Assembly: GCA_938040915.1 (NCBI GenBank)
Contig: CALHZE010000301.1
Coordinates: 1 to 22,132 of the forward strand
Direction: 5' to 3'
Source of the DNA: an uncultured Bacteroidia bacterium
GTDB lineage: Bacteria > Bacteroidota > Bacteroidia > Bacteroidales > CAJPTX01
Length of the DNA: 22,132 nt
Position numbers and translations under genes: made by a program. The notes under the pieces are model-generated. The model saw nothing but the letters and a program-made list of their open reading frames with translations, did no database searches and had not been told where the DNA came from. Below are positions 1-6,290 of the stretch, one piece after another (positions within the stretch are counted from its first letter, which is position 1; every line of letters begins with the position of its first letter).

Positions 1-272
1 CGTCTTACGTCCGCCGCAGCGAGTTGGTCACTGACCTCCGTGCGGGGATGGTCTTTTACATGATGACCGACGGTTTCATCGAGCAACCCGATAAGGAGAA
101 CTGTAAGATCGGCTCGCGGAATGTGCTAAACTACTTGGGCGAGATCGTCGGACTCCCGATGGAGACGCAACGGCGCAATCTCCTTGCCTATTTTGCGCGA
201 CACCGTGTCGGTATGCCTCAGGTTGACGACGTTACCCTCCTCGGCTTTTCGGTGGAAAACACGGAGTTGTAA
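1..272 (+). CDS. SpoIIE/RsbU-type PP2C serine phosphatase, C-terminal fragment
   Basis: The gene enters from the left edge, so only about its last 90 residues are visible (reading frame from base 3; TAA at 270-272). They match the end of the SpoIIE/PP2C serine phosphatase fold: a VFYMMTDGFIEQ strand, where the Asp of TDG is a metal ligand in this family, and near the end a DDVTLLGF strand whose paired Asp is the second hallmark. Such enzymes dephosphorylate STAS-domain anti-sigma-factor antagonists in partner-switching systems. A STAS protein with an intact phosphorylatable Ser is encoded at 3037-3342. The missing N-terminus would normally carry a sensor, HAMP or receiver domain, and cannot be judged here. 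The TTG at 24 is not a credible start, because the frame is open to the window edge and the fold needs more sequence. Family call fairly sure; partner is inference. Confidence 0.82.
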   Translation, partial: SYVRRSELVTDLRAGMVFYMMTDGFIEQPDKENCKIGSRNVLNYLGEIVGLPMETQRRNLLAYFARHRVGMPQVDDVTLLGFSVENTEL

Positions 273-277
273 TAAAC

Positions 278-293
278 GTGGTATCTTTACCAC
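278..293 (+). promoter_or_regulatory. Small perfect hairpin with a -7-like sequence before ftsY
   Basis: GTGGTA and TACCAC form a perfect 6-bp stem around a TCTT loop in the 41-base gap before ftsY. The same bases contain TATCTTTA (282-289), one base off the Bacteroidetes -7 consensus TAnnTTTG, but no convincing -33 element lies about 19 bases upstream. It may be a weak ftsY promoter or a structured leader. There is no T-tract, so it is not a classic terminator. Confidence 0.25.
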
Positions 294-313
294 CGAATTA
301 AACGTTTGGGCTC

Positions 314-1255
314 ATGGCACTATTCGGCATCTTCGGACGAAAGAAGAAGGACAAAGAAGACCTTGACAAGGGGTTGCAAAAGACCAAAGAGGGGTTCTTT
401 TCCAAACTTACGCGCCTAATCACAGCGCGCGCGACCATAGATGACGCGATGTTGGAGGAGCTCGAGGAGATCTTGATCGCCTCAGACATCGGGGTTGAGA
501 CCACGATCAAGATCGTCGATATGCTGAAAAAGCGCGTGGCACAAGAGCGTTATAAAGATGCTGCCGAGCTTCATACCTACCTCCGCGAGGTGATCTTAGA
601 GCTCTTGCAAGCAGAAACGCCGCCACCTCCCGCCGAGGAGAGCAAGCCGTATGTAATCTTGGTAGTGGGGGTCAATGGCGTGGGGAAAACGACCACCATC
701 GGTAAATTGGCACATAAGTTCTCTGCCGAGGGAAAGAAAGTGCTCATCGGGGCTGCCGACACATTCCGTGCGGCGGCGGTAGACCAGCTCTCTATTTGGG
801 CAGAGCGCGCACACTGCCCTATTATCAAGCAACAGATGGGGGCAGACCCCGCCTCAGTCGCCTTTGACACGATGTCGGCTGCAAAGGCGGGGGAATATGA
901 TGTGGTGCTCATCGACACGGCAGGGCGTTTGCACAACAAGGTCAACTTGATGAACGAGCTCTCTAAAATCAAGCGTGTGATGCAGAAGGTCTTCCCATAC
1001 GTGCCACAGGAGGTGCTCTTGGTGCTCGACGCCGCGACGGGGCAAAACGCTTACGAACAAGCCAAACAGTTTATGAGCGTGACCGAGATTAACGCCCTCG
1101 CGCTTACCAAGCTTGACGGTACGGCGCGTGGCGGGGTCGCGATCGGGATCAGTGAGCAACTTCGCGTCCCGATCAAGTACATCGGCGTCGGGGAGGGGAT
1201 TGATGACCTGCAGAACTTTGATCGCCAAGCCTTTGTCGACTCCCTCTTTGCCTAA
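314..1255 (+). CDS. ftsY: Signal recognition particle receptor FtsY
   Basis: SRP-receptor GTPase of 313 residues that docks ribosome-nascent chain-SRP complexes at the inner membrane for co-translational insertion. An N-terminal helical N domain spans roughly residues 20-100. The NG GTPase domain follows, with P-loop GVNGVGKT (119-126), DTFRAAA (149-155), DTAGR (201-205), TKLDGTARGG (265-274) and closing motif GVGEGIDDLQNF (291-302). The acidic A domain of E. coli FtsY is absent: only a short Lys-rich, membrane-binding-like N-terminus (GRKKKDK) precedes the N domain, as is usual in Bacteroidetes. The start at 314 leaves a 41-base gap after the phosphatase gene. The TAA stop shares its last base with the ATG of rimO, implying translational coupling. 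Confidence 0.97.
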   Translation: MALFGIFGRKKKDKEDLDKGLQKTKEGFFSKLTRLITARATIDDAMLEELEEILIASDIGVETTIKIVDMLKKRVAQERYKDAAELHTYLREVILELLQAETPPPPAEESKPYVILVVGVNGVGKTTTIGKLAHKFSAEGKKVLIGAADTFRAAAVDQLSIWAERAHCPIIKQQMGADPASVAFDTMSAAKAGEYDVVLIDTAGRLHNKVNLMNELSKIKRVMQKVFPYVPQEVLLVLDAATGQNAYEQAKQFMSVTEINALALTKLDGTARGGVAIGISEQLRVPIKYIGVGEGIDDLQNFDRQAFVDSLFA

Positions 1256-2574
1256 TGGCGCGTAAGCTTGCGCCGCGCGTGGTGATCGTGACGCTCGGTT
1301 GCTCGAAAAACCTTGTCGATAGCGAACGAATCGGAGCCGCTTTTGCTGCGGCTGGTTGGCGGGTATGTTACGACGTCGATCCGCGGCGGGGCGATGTGCT
1401 GATTCTCAACACGTGTGGCTTTATCGGTGACGCAAAGGAGGAGTCGGTCAACTACATCCTCCGTGCGGAGCGTCTCCGCCAAGAGGGCTTTTTGAAAAAG
1501 CTCATCGTGATGGGGTGTCTTGCACAGCGTTATCGCTCGGAACTCCCTACCGAAATCCCGAACGTCGACGCGTGGTATGGCGTAAACGACGAATCGCAAC
1601 TTTTGAGCGACTGTGCTGTCCCGCTCGCTGCCCGCTCGTTACGCTTGCCCTCTACGCCACGCCATTTTGCTTATTTGAAGATCGCCGAGGGGTGTGATCG
1701 GAGCTGTGCTTTTTGTGCGATCCCTGCCATCCGCGGGCGTTTTCATTCTGAAGAAGAACACACTTTATTGCGCGAAGCCGAGGAGCTTGCCGCGCGAGGG
1801 GTGAAAGAGCTCATTTTGGTCGCACAGGAGCTGACATACTATGGTCGCGAGCGCGGGCAGCGTGATGCGCTTGTCCCCTTGTTGGAGAAACTGGCAGCAA
1901 TAGACGGCATTGCGTGGTTGAGGTTACATTATGCTTACCCTCATGACTTTCCGCCGGCACTCGTCGATTGGATGGCAAGAGAACCCAAAGCGTGTCACTA
2001 TTTAGACATCCCTGTGCAGCACGCCAATGACGCAGTGTTGCGCTCGATGCGTCGAGCACATTCCCAAGCTCAAACCGTGGAGCTCATAGAGCGCTTGAGA
2101 AGGCAGATCCCTGATATTGCCTTGCGCACGACCCTTATTGTGGGATACCCGACCGAGGGCGAACGGGAATTTGCCGAGCTCCTAGACTTTGTCCGATGGG
2201 CACAGTTCGAACACCTTGGGGCATTTCCCTATTCTGCCGAGGAAGGGACGCATGCGGCAGCGACTCTTGTCGATGTTGTGCCACAAGAAGAAAAGCAGCG
2301 CCGCTATGACGAACTTATGCGCCTCCAGCGTGGGATTGCCGAACAGGTCAGGGGGCGTCGCGTGGGGGCGGTGGTGTCTGTGCTTGTCGAGTCGAAGATG
2401 GAAGAGGGGCTTTGGGTGGGGCGCACACCGTATGACTCGCCTGAAATCGACGGTGAGGTGCACGTTGCAGCCCCCGCGGGTGCGTTGCACGAGGGGGAGA
2501 TTTACCCCGTCCGGCTTTCTTCGGTGTTAGATTATGATTTCGAAGGCGAGGTGGTTGAGAGAGGAGGGGAGTAA
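1255..2574 (+). CDS. rimO: Ribosomal protein S12 methylthiotransferase RimO
   Basis: Radical-SAM enzyme of 439 residues that methylthiolates the conserved Asp of ribosomal protein S12. The N-terminal UPF0004 domain opens with TLGCSKNLVDSE, and its three cluster-binding cysteines are C16, C54 (NTCGFI) and C88 (GCLAQRY). The radical-SAM CxxxCxxC is GCDRSCAFC (C147, C151, C154), followed by AIPAIRGRF. The SPASM-free core runs to about residue 370, and the last 65 residues form a TRAM RNA-binding domain. Length and TLGCSKN favour RimO over MiaB. The ATG overlaps the ftsY stop (TAATG), and adjacency to ftsY is common in Bacteroidetes. Confidence 0.95.
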   Translation: MARKLAPRVVIVTLGCSKNLVDSERIGAAFAAAGWRVCYDVDPRRGDVLILNTCGFIGDAKEESVNYILRAERLRQEGFLKKLIVMGCLAQRYRSELPTEIPNVDAWYGVNDESQLLSDCAVPLAARSLRLPSTPRHFAYLKIAEGCDRSCAFCAIPAIRGRFHSEEEHTLLREAEELAARGVKELILVAQELTYYGRERGQRDALVPLLEKLAAIDGIAWLRLHYAYPHDFPPALVDWMAREPKACHYLDIPVQHANDAVLRSMRRAHSQAQTVELIERLRRQIPDIALRTTLIVGYPTEGEREFAELLDFVRWAQFEHLGAFPYSAEEGTHAAATLVDVVPQEEKQRRYDELMRLQRGIAEQVRGRRVGAVVSVLVESKMEEGLWVGRTPYDSPEIDGEVHVAAPAGALHEGEIYPVRLSSVLDYDFEGEVVERGGE

Positions 2575-2605
2575 ATGGGGCGTGTGTGGGGGGCATGTAA
2601 GGCAC

Positions 2606-2635
2606 TTTTCGCAAGAAAAAATTTTACTATATTTG
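2606..2635 (+). promoter_or_regulatory. Bacteroidetes-type promoter of the Hpt-STAS unit
   Basis: TATATTTG at 2628-2635 is a perfect match to the -7 element TAnnTTTG. TTTT at 2606-2609 lies 18 bases upstream as a plausible -33 element. Transcription would start near 2642 and the Hpt ATG follows at 2665. This separates the Hpt-STAS pair from ftsY-rimO transcription. Confidence 0.65.
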
Positions 2636-2664
2636 CATTGGGTAAGATTTGAAGTCATTAAGAA

Positions 2665-3030
2665 ATGCAGGGCGAAGCGCAATTAGATCGAGAGTGGTTG
2701 ATGAGCCTTTGTAGTGCTGGGACAGAGTTTTTGAAAGATCTCCTAGGGCTCTTCCGCACCCAAGCGCATGCTTACGTTCGCACGCTTCATAGTGCTTCGG
2801 AATTGTCGGGAAACTCCGCCGTGGGGGATCTGACCCATAAACTCAAGGGGAGTGCTAGTTCGCTAGGGCTGCGGAAATTAGCGGAGATGGCGCAGGTGTT
2901 TGAGCGCGATGTCCGTTCGGGCGAGCTGCCACACCGAGAATTGAAGAAACGCGCCGAGGCGCTCATGGAGGCGATCGTGGCAGGCGAGTCTGCAGTGGAA
3001 CATTACATCGAGGAAATCGAAAAACGGTAA
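2665..3030 (+). CDS. Histidine-containing phosphotransfer (Hpt) domain protein
   Basis: Stand-alone Hpt protein of 121 residues that relays phosphate between response-regulator receivers through a histidine. The family signature is LTHKLKGSASSLG (56-68), with phosphorylatable His58 followed by the characteristic LKGSA. The rest is predicted all-helical, as expected for the four-helix Hpt bundle. No catalytic kinase domain is present, so it depends on a hybrid kinase elsewhere. It sits six bases before the STAS gene, behind its own promoter, so the two are co-transcribed. An Hpt next to a STAS antagonist with a PP2C phosphatase nearby matches the composition of the HptB-HsbR-HsbA pathway of Pseudomonas. 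That link is inference from gene content. Confidence 0.9.
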   Translation: MQGEAQLDREWLMSLCSAGTEFLKDLLGLFRTQAHAYVRTLHSASELSGNSAVGDLTHKLKGSASSLGLRKLAEMAQVFERDVRSGELPHRELKKRAEALMEAIVAGESAVEHYIEEIEKR

Positions 3031-3036
3031 ATAAAG

Positions 3037-3342
3037 ATGTTGCAGGTAACAGTGAATGGGGGCGAGACTCGTGTGAGTTTCGACCCAGGTAGCAAGCTTA
3101 ACATCGCCAAGGCCGGTGAAGCGAAGAACGAGTTCGCACGCATCGTTAAGGGCGAAAATGGGCGTTTGGTACTCGATTTGGCGAATCTCGACTATATCGA
3201 TTCGTCGGGCGTAGGGGCTCTTCTCTCGCTCCTGCGTTTGTGCAAGGAACACAAGTGGACTCTCGCGCTTGTGAACCCACAGCAAGCCGTTAAGGACTTG
3301 TTTAATCTCCTCCAGTTGCAGTCAATTTTCAAATTCCAGTAG
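3037..3342 (+). CDS. STAS-domain anti-sigma factor antagonist
   Basis: Single STAS domain of 101 residues, the size of SpoIIAA/RsbV/HsbA. The diagnostic loop LDYIDSSGVGALLSLL (51-66) carries the phosphoacceptor. By alignment with SpoIIAA Ser58 it is Ser56, the first Ser of DSSG. C-terminal LALVNPQQAVKDLFNLL also fits the family. In partner switching the unphosphorylated form captures an anti-sigma or effector protein; a kinase phosphorylates Ser56 and a PP2C phosphatase restores it. A SpoIIE-type phosphatase ends at 272, but no HATPase anti-sigma kinase lies in the window, so the kinase must be elsewhere or fused to the phosphatase. The six-base gap to the Hpt gene indicates one transcript. 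Confidence 0.92.
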   Translation: MLQVTVNGGETRVSFDPGSKLNIAKAGEAKNEFARIVKGENGRLVLDLANLDYIDSSGVGALLSLLRLCKEHKWTLALVNPQQAVKDLFNLLQLQSIFKFQ

Positions 3343-3354
3343 TCTTTGATGTGG

Positions 3355-3405
3355 GGGTGTTTCGCTGTTTTCTTGACAATCATTTCGGGGAGACGCCCTC
3401 TTTTT
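3355..3405 (+). terminator. Candidate intrinsic terminator after the STAS gene
   Basis: GGGTGTTTC (3355-3363) pairs with GAGACGCCC (3390-3398), with two G-T wobbles and a long loop of about 26 bases, then TCTTTTT. The position directly after the STAS stop is right, but the large loop makes it weaker than the other terminators here. Confidence 0.45.
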
Positions 3406-3443
3406 CTCACCTCGCTTGTTGCAGGGAGCGTGTGTTTATAGGG

Positions 3444-3451
3444 TACGTTTC
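3444..3451 (+). promoter_or_regulatory. Possible -7 element before the CoA-transferase
   Basis: TACGTTTC resembles TAnnTTTG with the last base changed; TTGTTG at 3416-3421 lies slightly too far upstream for a standard -33 element. If real, transcription starts near 3458. That leaves only about 11 leader bases for an ATG at 3469 and favours the ATG at 3526. Confidence 0.25.
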
Positions 3452-3525
3452 TTGCCGTTTTTTGAGTAATGGGGCGTTGTGACGCTTGGGTGTCAGGTCA
3501 GCCCCGTCCTAAACGTAAAAGAGAT

Positions 3526-4839
3526 ATGTTGTTGGGTGGTATGAAATTTATGAGTCCTGAGGAGGCGGTACAAGCCGTGCGCTCGGGCGATCATGTCCAT
3601 TTGGGGAGTGTGGCGACGACCCCCACGATACTGATCGATGCACTTTGTGCGTATGGGAAGTCTGCAGGTCTGAAAGATGTACACATTCATCATCTGCATA
3701 CAGAGCCACCAGCTCCCTATTCAGAACCCGAATATGAGGGGATTTTCCAGTTAGATTCGTTCTTCGTGGGAAAGAACGTCCGGAAGACGACCCAAGCGGG
3801 TTATGCCGATTATATTCCGATCTTCCTTGGCGAAACTCAGCGCCTCTATCGTGAGGGGGTTTTGCCAGTGGATGTCGCGATGGTGCAGGTGTCGCCGCCT
3901 GATGAGTTCGGTTATGTCTCGTTGGGGAGTTCGGTGGATGCGACCCTCGCGGCGATCGAGAAGGCGCGTTGTGTGATTGCTGTGGTAAACAAGCACGTAC
4001 CACGGACGTGGGGGGATGCGATGATTCGTGTCGAACAGATCGATCGTTGGGTGCATCACGACGAGCCCCTCGAAGAGGTGCATTTCGGTACGCCGAGCGC
4101 AGAAGAACAGGCGATTGGCAAGAATTGTGCGGAACTCATCGAGGACGGCGCGACCCTCCAGATGGGGATTGGGAATATCCCCAATGCGGTGCTTTCGTGT
4201 CTTACCAATCATAAAGACCTCGGTATTCACACTGAGATGTTTGCCGATGGTGTCCTCCCGCTCGTGGAAAGTGGTGTTATCAATGGGTCGAAGAAGGGGA
4301 CAGACCCCTACCGGATAGTCTCCACCTTCCTTATGGGGTCGCAACGGGTCTATGATTTTATAGACAACAACCCTGGGGTCTTGATGATGGATGTGGGCTA
4401 CACCAATGACCCCTTCATTATCGCTAAGAACCCGCGCATGACGGCGATAAACTCTGCGCTTGAGGTGGATATCACGGGGCAGGTGTGTGCCGACTCTATC
4501 GGGACGAAATTCTATTCCGGTGTCGGCGGACAGGTGGACTTCCTTTATGGTGCCTCGCGTTCGCAGGGCGGAAAACCGATCATTGCAATGCCTTCGCGTA
4601 CGGCAAAGGGCGAAAGTAAGTTAGTTCCCACGCTGAAGGTGGGGGCTGGGGTGGTGACGACGCGTTCGCACATGCACTGGTTGGTCACCGAGTTTGGGGC
4701 GGTGAACCTGTATGGGAAGACGCTTCAGGAGCGGGCGCGTCTCATTATGTCGGTGGCACATCCAGACGATCGGGAGATGCTCGACCGTGCTGCCTTTGAA
4801 CGTTATGGGAGTCATTTCCACTTTCTTTCAGGGAAATAG
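3526..4839 (+). CDS. Acetyl-CoA hydrolase/transferase family CoA-transferase (4-hydroxybutyrate- or butyrate-type)
   Basis: CoA-transferase of about 437 residues in the family of 4-hydroxybutyrate CoA-transferase and butyryl-CoA:acetate CoA-transferase. These move CoA between acyl-CoA and a short carboxylate through a glutamyl-CoA intermediate. The catalytic loop is LGIHTEMFADGV, giving Glu237 from the start chosen here; the CoA-binding GVGGQVDF follows near residue 335. The C-terminal half carries the conserved LVTEFGAVNLYGKTLQERA. Porphyromonas uses such enzymes to make butyrate and propionate, so a fermentation end-product role is likely; the exact substrate cannot be read. The frame also has an ATG at 3469, but its 19 extra residues are basic and unlike the family start. 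The ATG at 3526 has purine-rich AAAAGAGA before it, and 3541 (MKFMSPEEA) is also possible. Single gene between terminators. Confidence 0.88.
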   Translation: MLLGGMKFMSPEEAVQAVRSGDHVHLGSVATTPTILIDALCAYGKSAGLKDVHIHHLHTEPPAPYSEPEYEGIFQLDSFFVGKNVRKTTQAGYADYIPIFLGETQRLYREGVLPVDVAMVQVSPPDEFGYVSLGSSVDATLAAIEKARCVIAVVNKHVPRTWGDAMIRVEQIDRWVHHDEPLEEVHFGTPSAEEQAIGKNCAELIEDGATLQMGIGNIPNAVLSCLTNHKDLGIHTEMFADGVLPLVESGVINGSKKGTDPYRIVSTFLMGSQRVYDFIDNNPGVLMMDVGYTNDPFIIAKNPRMTAINSALEVDITGQVCADSIGTKFYSGVGGQVDFLYGASRSQGGKPIIAMPSRTAKGESKLVPTLKVGAGVVTTRSHMHWLVTEFGAVNLYGKTLQERARLIMSVAHPDDREMLDRAAFERYGSHFHFLSGK

Positions 4840-4870
4840 GCTATCCCCGTCTTTCTGTTGATGTAAAAAG

Positions 4871-4907
4871 AAGGTCGTAGCGCCGCAAGGGGGCTACGAC
4901 CTTTTTT
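4871..4907. terminator. Strong, probably bidirectional intrinsic terminator
   Basis: AAGGTCGTAGC (4871-4881) and GCTACGACCTT (4893-4903) form a perfect 11-bp stem with an 11-base loop. On the plus strand a run of Ts follows. On the minus strand the stem is followed by CTTCTTTTTAC, also T-rich. It lies between the convergent CoA-transferase and PAP2 genes and could end both transcripts, though it is about 330 bases beyond the PAP2 stop. Confidence 0.88.
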
Positions 4908-5237
4908 CTTGTTACGCTTTTCCTATATGCGGAGGTGTGTCTAAACTGAGGCTATTGCAACGGGGGAGGGACGACAAGTGCGGCAAAGAGAAACGGGCGC
5001 AACACGCCCCGCATCGATACACCATTGACAATCATGACTATACGGATTCATCGGACACGACCCGACTAGCATGTAACCTGCGCCGAATGGCGTGCCTGCC
5101 AGATTCTTCTTTATTCGCTCGCCGCGCACGGGACTAGCCTACCACGTCCCAACTGCCCGAATAGCTCGTTATCAGGAGATTTACACAGCGATACGCGCCT
5201 CGGCGCGAGTTGTGAGTGGCGATACGCGTGTGTCTTC
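4908..5237. other. Spacer without a supported gene
   Basis: About 330 bases between the terminator and the PAP2 stop. Short frames exist on both strands but none shows a domain, signal peptide or good start context. The minus-strand frame has CPMNPYSHDCQWC and LCRTC, a cysteine spacing that could be chance. GCGATACGCG occurs twice (5188-5197 and 5219-5228), flanking a small inverted repeat CGCGCC-TC-GGCGCG (5194-5207). There is no T-tract, so no terminator is called. It may be decayed coding sequence or the 3' untranslated region of the PAP2 transcript. Confidence 0.4.
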
Positions 5238-5936
5238 TTAGCGACGCCCTAGCGCTTTGCGCGTGATGGTTGTCCCCACCCACGCCGAAATGATGCCGAT
5301 ACCTGCACCCGCAAGGGTGTCGCCTAGCCAGTGACGGTTGTGATAGATGCGCAGGTAGGCCGTCCCTACCGCAGCCGCATAACCAACGACGGAGAGATAC
5401 CAATATTCGCAACCCAGGCGTTGACGCAATAATTCTGCCCCGACGAATGCCGTCGCGGTATGCCCCGAAGGGAAACTATTCCACGTCGAATGGTCGGGAC
5501 GCAACTCAATATGCAGCGCCTTGATCCCGTGCACCAACCCCACCATCAGCGCGATACTACTGGCACTCTCTACTAGCGGCGTCCACTCGCGGTGGCGCAC
5601 CAATTCACTCACGTCGAGTGCTAACGCACCACTCATTGGGAGAAACTGCATAACGTCATCGACGTAACGCGCTCTATACTCACGATAGCGCCACCGTTCG
5701 CGAACCTCCTTGTTTAACACAAACCAGTCGAGACGATTGAGGAGCGCCGCGCCCCCGAGCACGAGCCCAGCCGGTATCCCCCATGAGTACCACGGTCCGA
5801 AGTGTGCATCGAGCATCGGTGTTGGCAACGTTGGGGCCGTAGTTAGGGGCAGTGTCTGTAAGCGTAATTGTGCGTGGAGGCGCGGGGTGAGCACCCCTAG
5901 GGTGAGAAGCAAAAGGGAGAGCCGAACGAGTAACAT
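5238..5936 (-). CDS. PAP2-family phosphatase, exported/membrane
   Basis: Type 2 phosphatidic acid phosphatase family protein of 232 residues. All three phosphatase motifs are present: KALHIELRP (K139 to R146-P147), SFPSGHTATAF (154-164, His159) and RIYHNRHWLGD (R197, H202, D206). Members dephosphorylate lipid phosphates or undecaprenyl pyrophosphate, or act in lipid A remodelling; the substrate is not determinable. The ATG complementary to 5934-5936 gives a clean signal sequence (LSLLLLTLGVLTPRLHA, cleavage about residue 22). A TTG ten codons further upstream (5966) is also in frame, but places charged residues before that signal and runs into the divergent promoter zone, so I reject it. Several hydrophobic stretches follow. 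Convergent with the CoA-transferase and divergent from the DUF3467 gene. Confidence 0.9.
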   Translation of the reverse strand: MLLVRLSLLLLTLGVLTPRLHAQLRLQTLPLTTAPTLPTPMLDAHFGPWYSWGIPAGLVLGGAALLNRLDWFVLNKEVRERWRYREYRARYVDDVMQFLPMSGALALDVSELVRHREWTPLVESASSIALMVGLVHGIKALHIELRPDHSTWNSFPSGHTATAFVGAELLRQRLGCEYWYLSVVGYAAAVGTAYLRIYHNRHWLGDTLAGAGIGIISAWVGTTITRKALGRR

Positions 5937-5954
5937 GGTTCGCAACTTCTTTAC

Positions 5955-5962
5955 TATTTTTG
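5955..5962 (+). promoter_or_regulatory. -7 element of the DUF3467-glycosyltransferase unit
   Basis: TATTTTTG matches TAnnTTTG exactly, 22 bases before the DUF3467 ATG. No good -33 element is seen about 19 bases upstream, where the sequence already belongs to the 5' end of the divergent PAP2 gene. Confidence 0.45.
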
Positions 5963-5984
5963 TCAAACAAAAAGAACGGTAACT

Positions 5985-6290
5985 ATGGCAGCAGAAGAAA
6001 GGAGTGAATTCTCTATCGATCTCGACGAGGCGATCGCCCTTGGGGTCTATTCTAACTTGGTCGTCATTTCACACTCGAGCTCGGAGTTTGTGCTCGACTT
6101 TGCGCGTGTCATGCCGGGTCATAGCGGCGCAAAGGTAGTAAGCCGCATAGTAATGACGCCCGATCACGTTAAGCGTTTCCTTCAGGCGTTGGGCGAAAAT
6201 GTCCGTCGTTACGAAGGTAACTTTGGCGAAATCGACCTGCACGAGGACGACAAGCCCTTTATCAGCGCTATTAGCAAGTGTGATGCCTAG
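5985..6290 (+). CDS. DUF3467 domain protein
   Basis: Small acidic protein of 101 residues that matches DUF3467 over its whole length: FVLDFARVMPG, the KVVSRIVMTPDHVKRFLQAL core (roughly 46-65) and ENVRRYEGNFGEI. The biochemical role of the family is not known. From general knowledge, a DUF3467 gene often follows rpoC in Bacteroidetes. Here it heads a glycosyltransferase operon instead, and its last eight bases (ATGCCTAG) contain the next gene's start codon, implying translational coupling. No signal peptide or membrane segment, so cytoplasmic. Confidence 0.88.
   Translation: MAAEERSEFSIDLDEAIALGVYSNLVVISHSSSEFVLDFARVMPGHSGAKVVSRIVMTPDHVKRFLQALGENVRRYEGNFGEIDLHEDDKPFISAISKCDA

Noticed and set aside
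3751..4344. Minus-strand open frame of about 197 codons inside the CoA-transferase gene
   Set aside because: It overlaps the catalytic region of a clearly real plus-strand enzyme and has no features of its own.
4937..5137. Plus-strand 66-codon frame in the spacer after the CoA-transferase
   Set aside because: Composition is basic and random-looking, with no promoter, no ribosome site and no recognised family; the same bases are equally open on the other strand.
5937..5966. TTG start giving ten extra N-terminal residues on PAP2
   Set aside because: It would put Lys/Arg-rich sequence before an already complete signal peptide and uses a rare start inside the divergent promoter zone.
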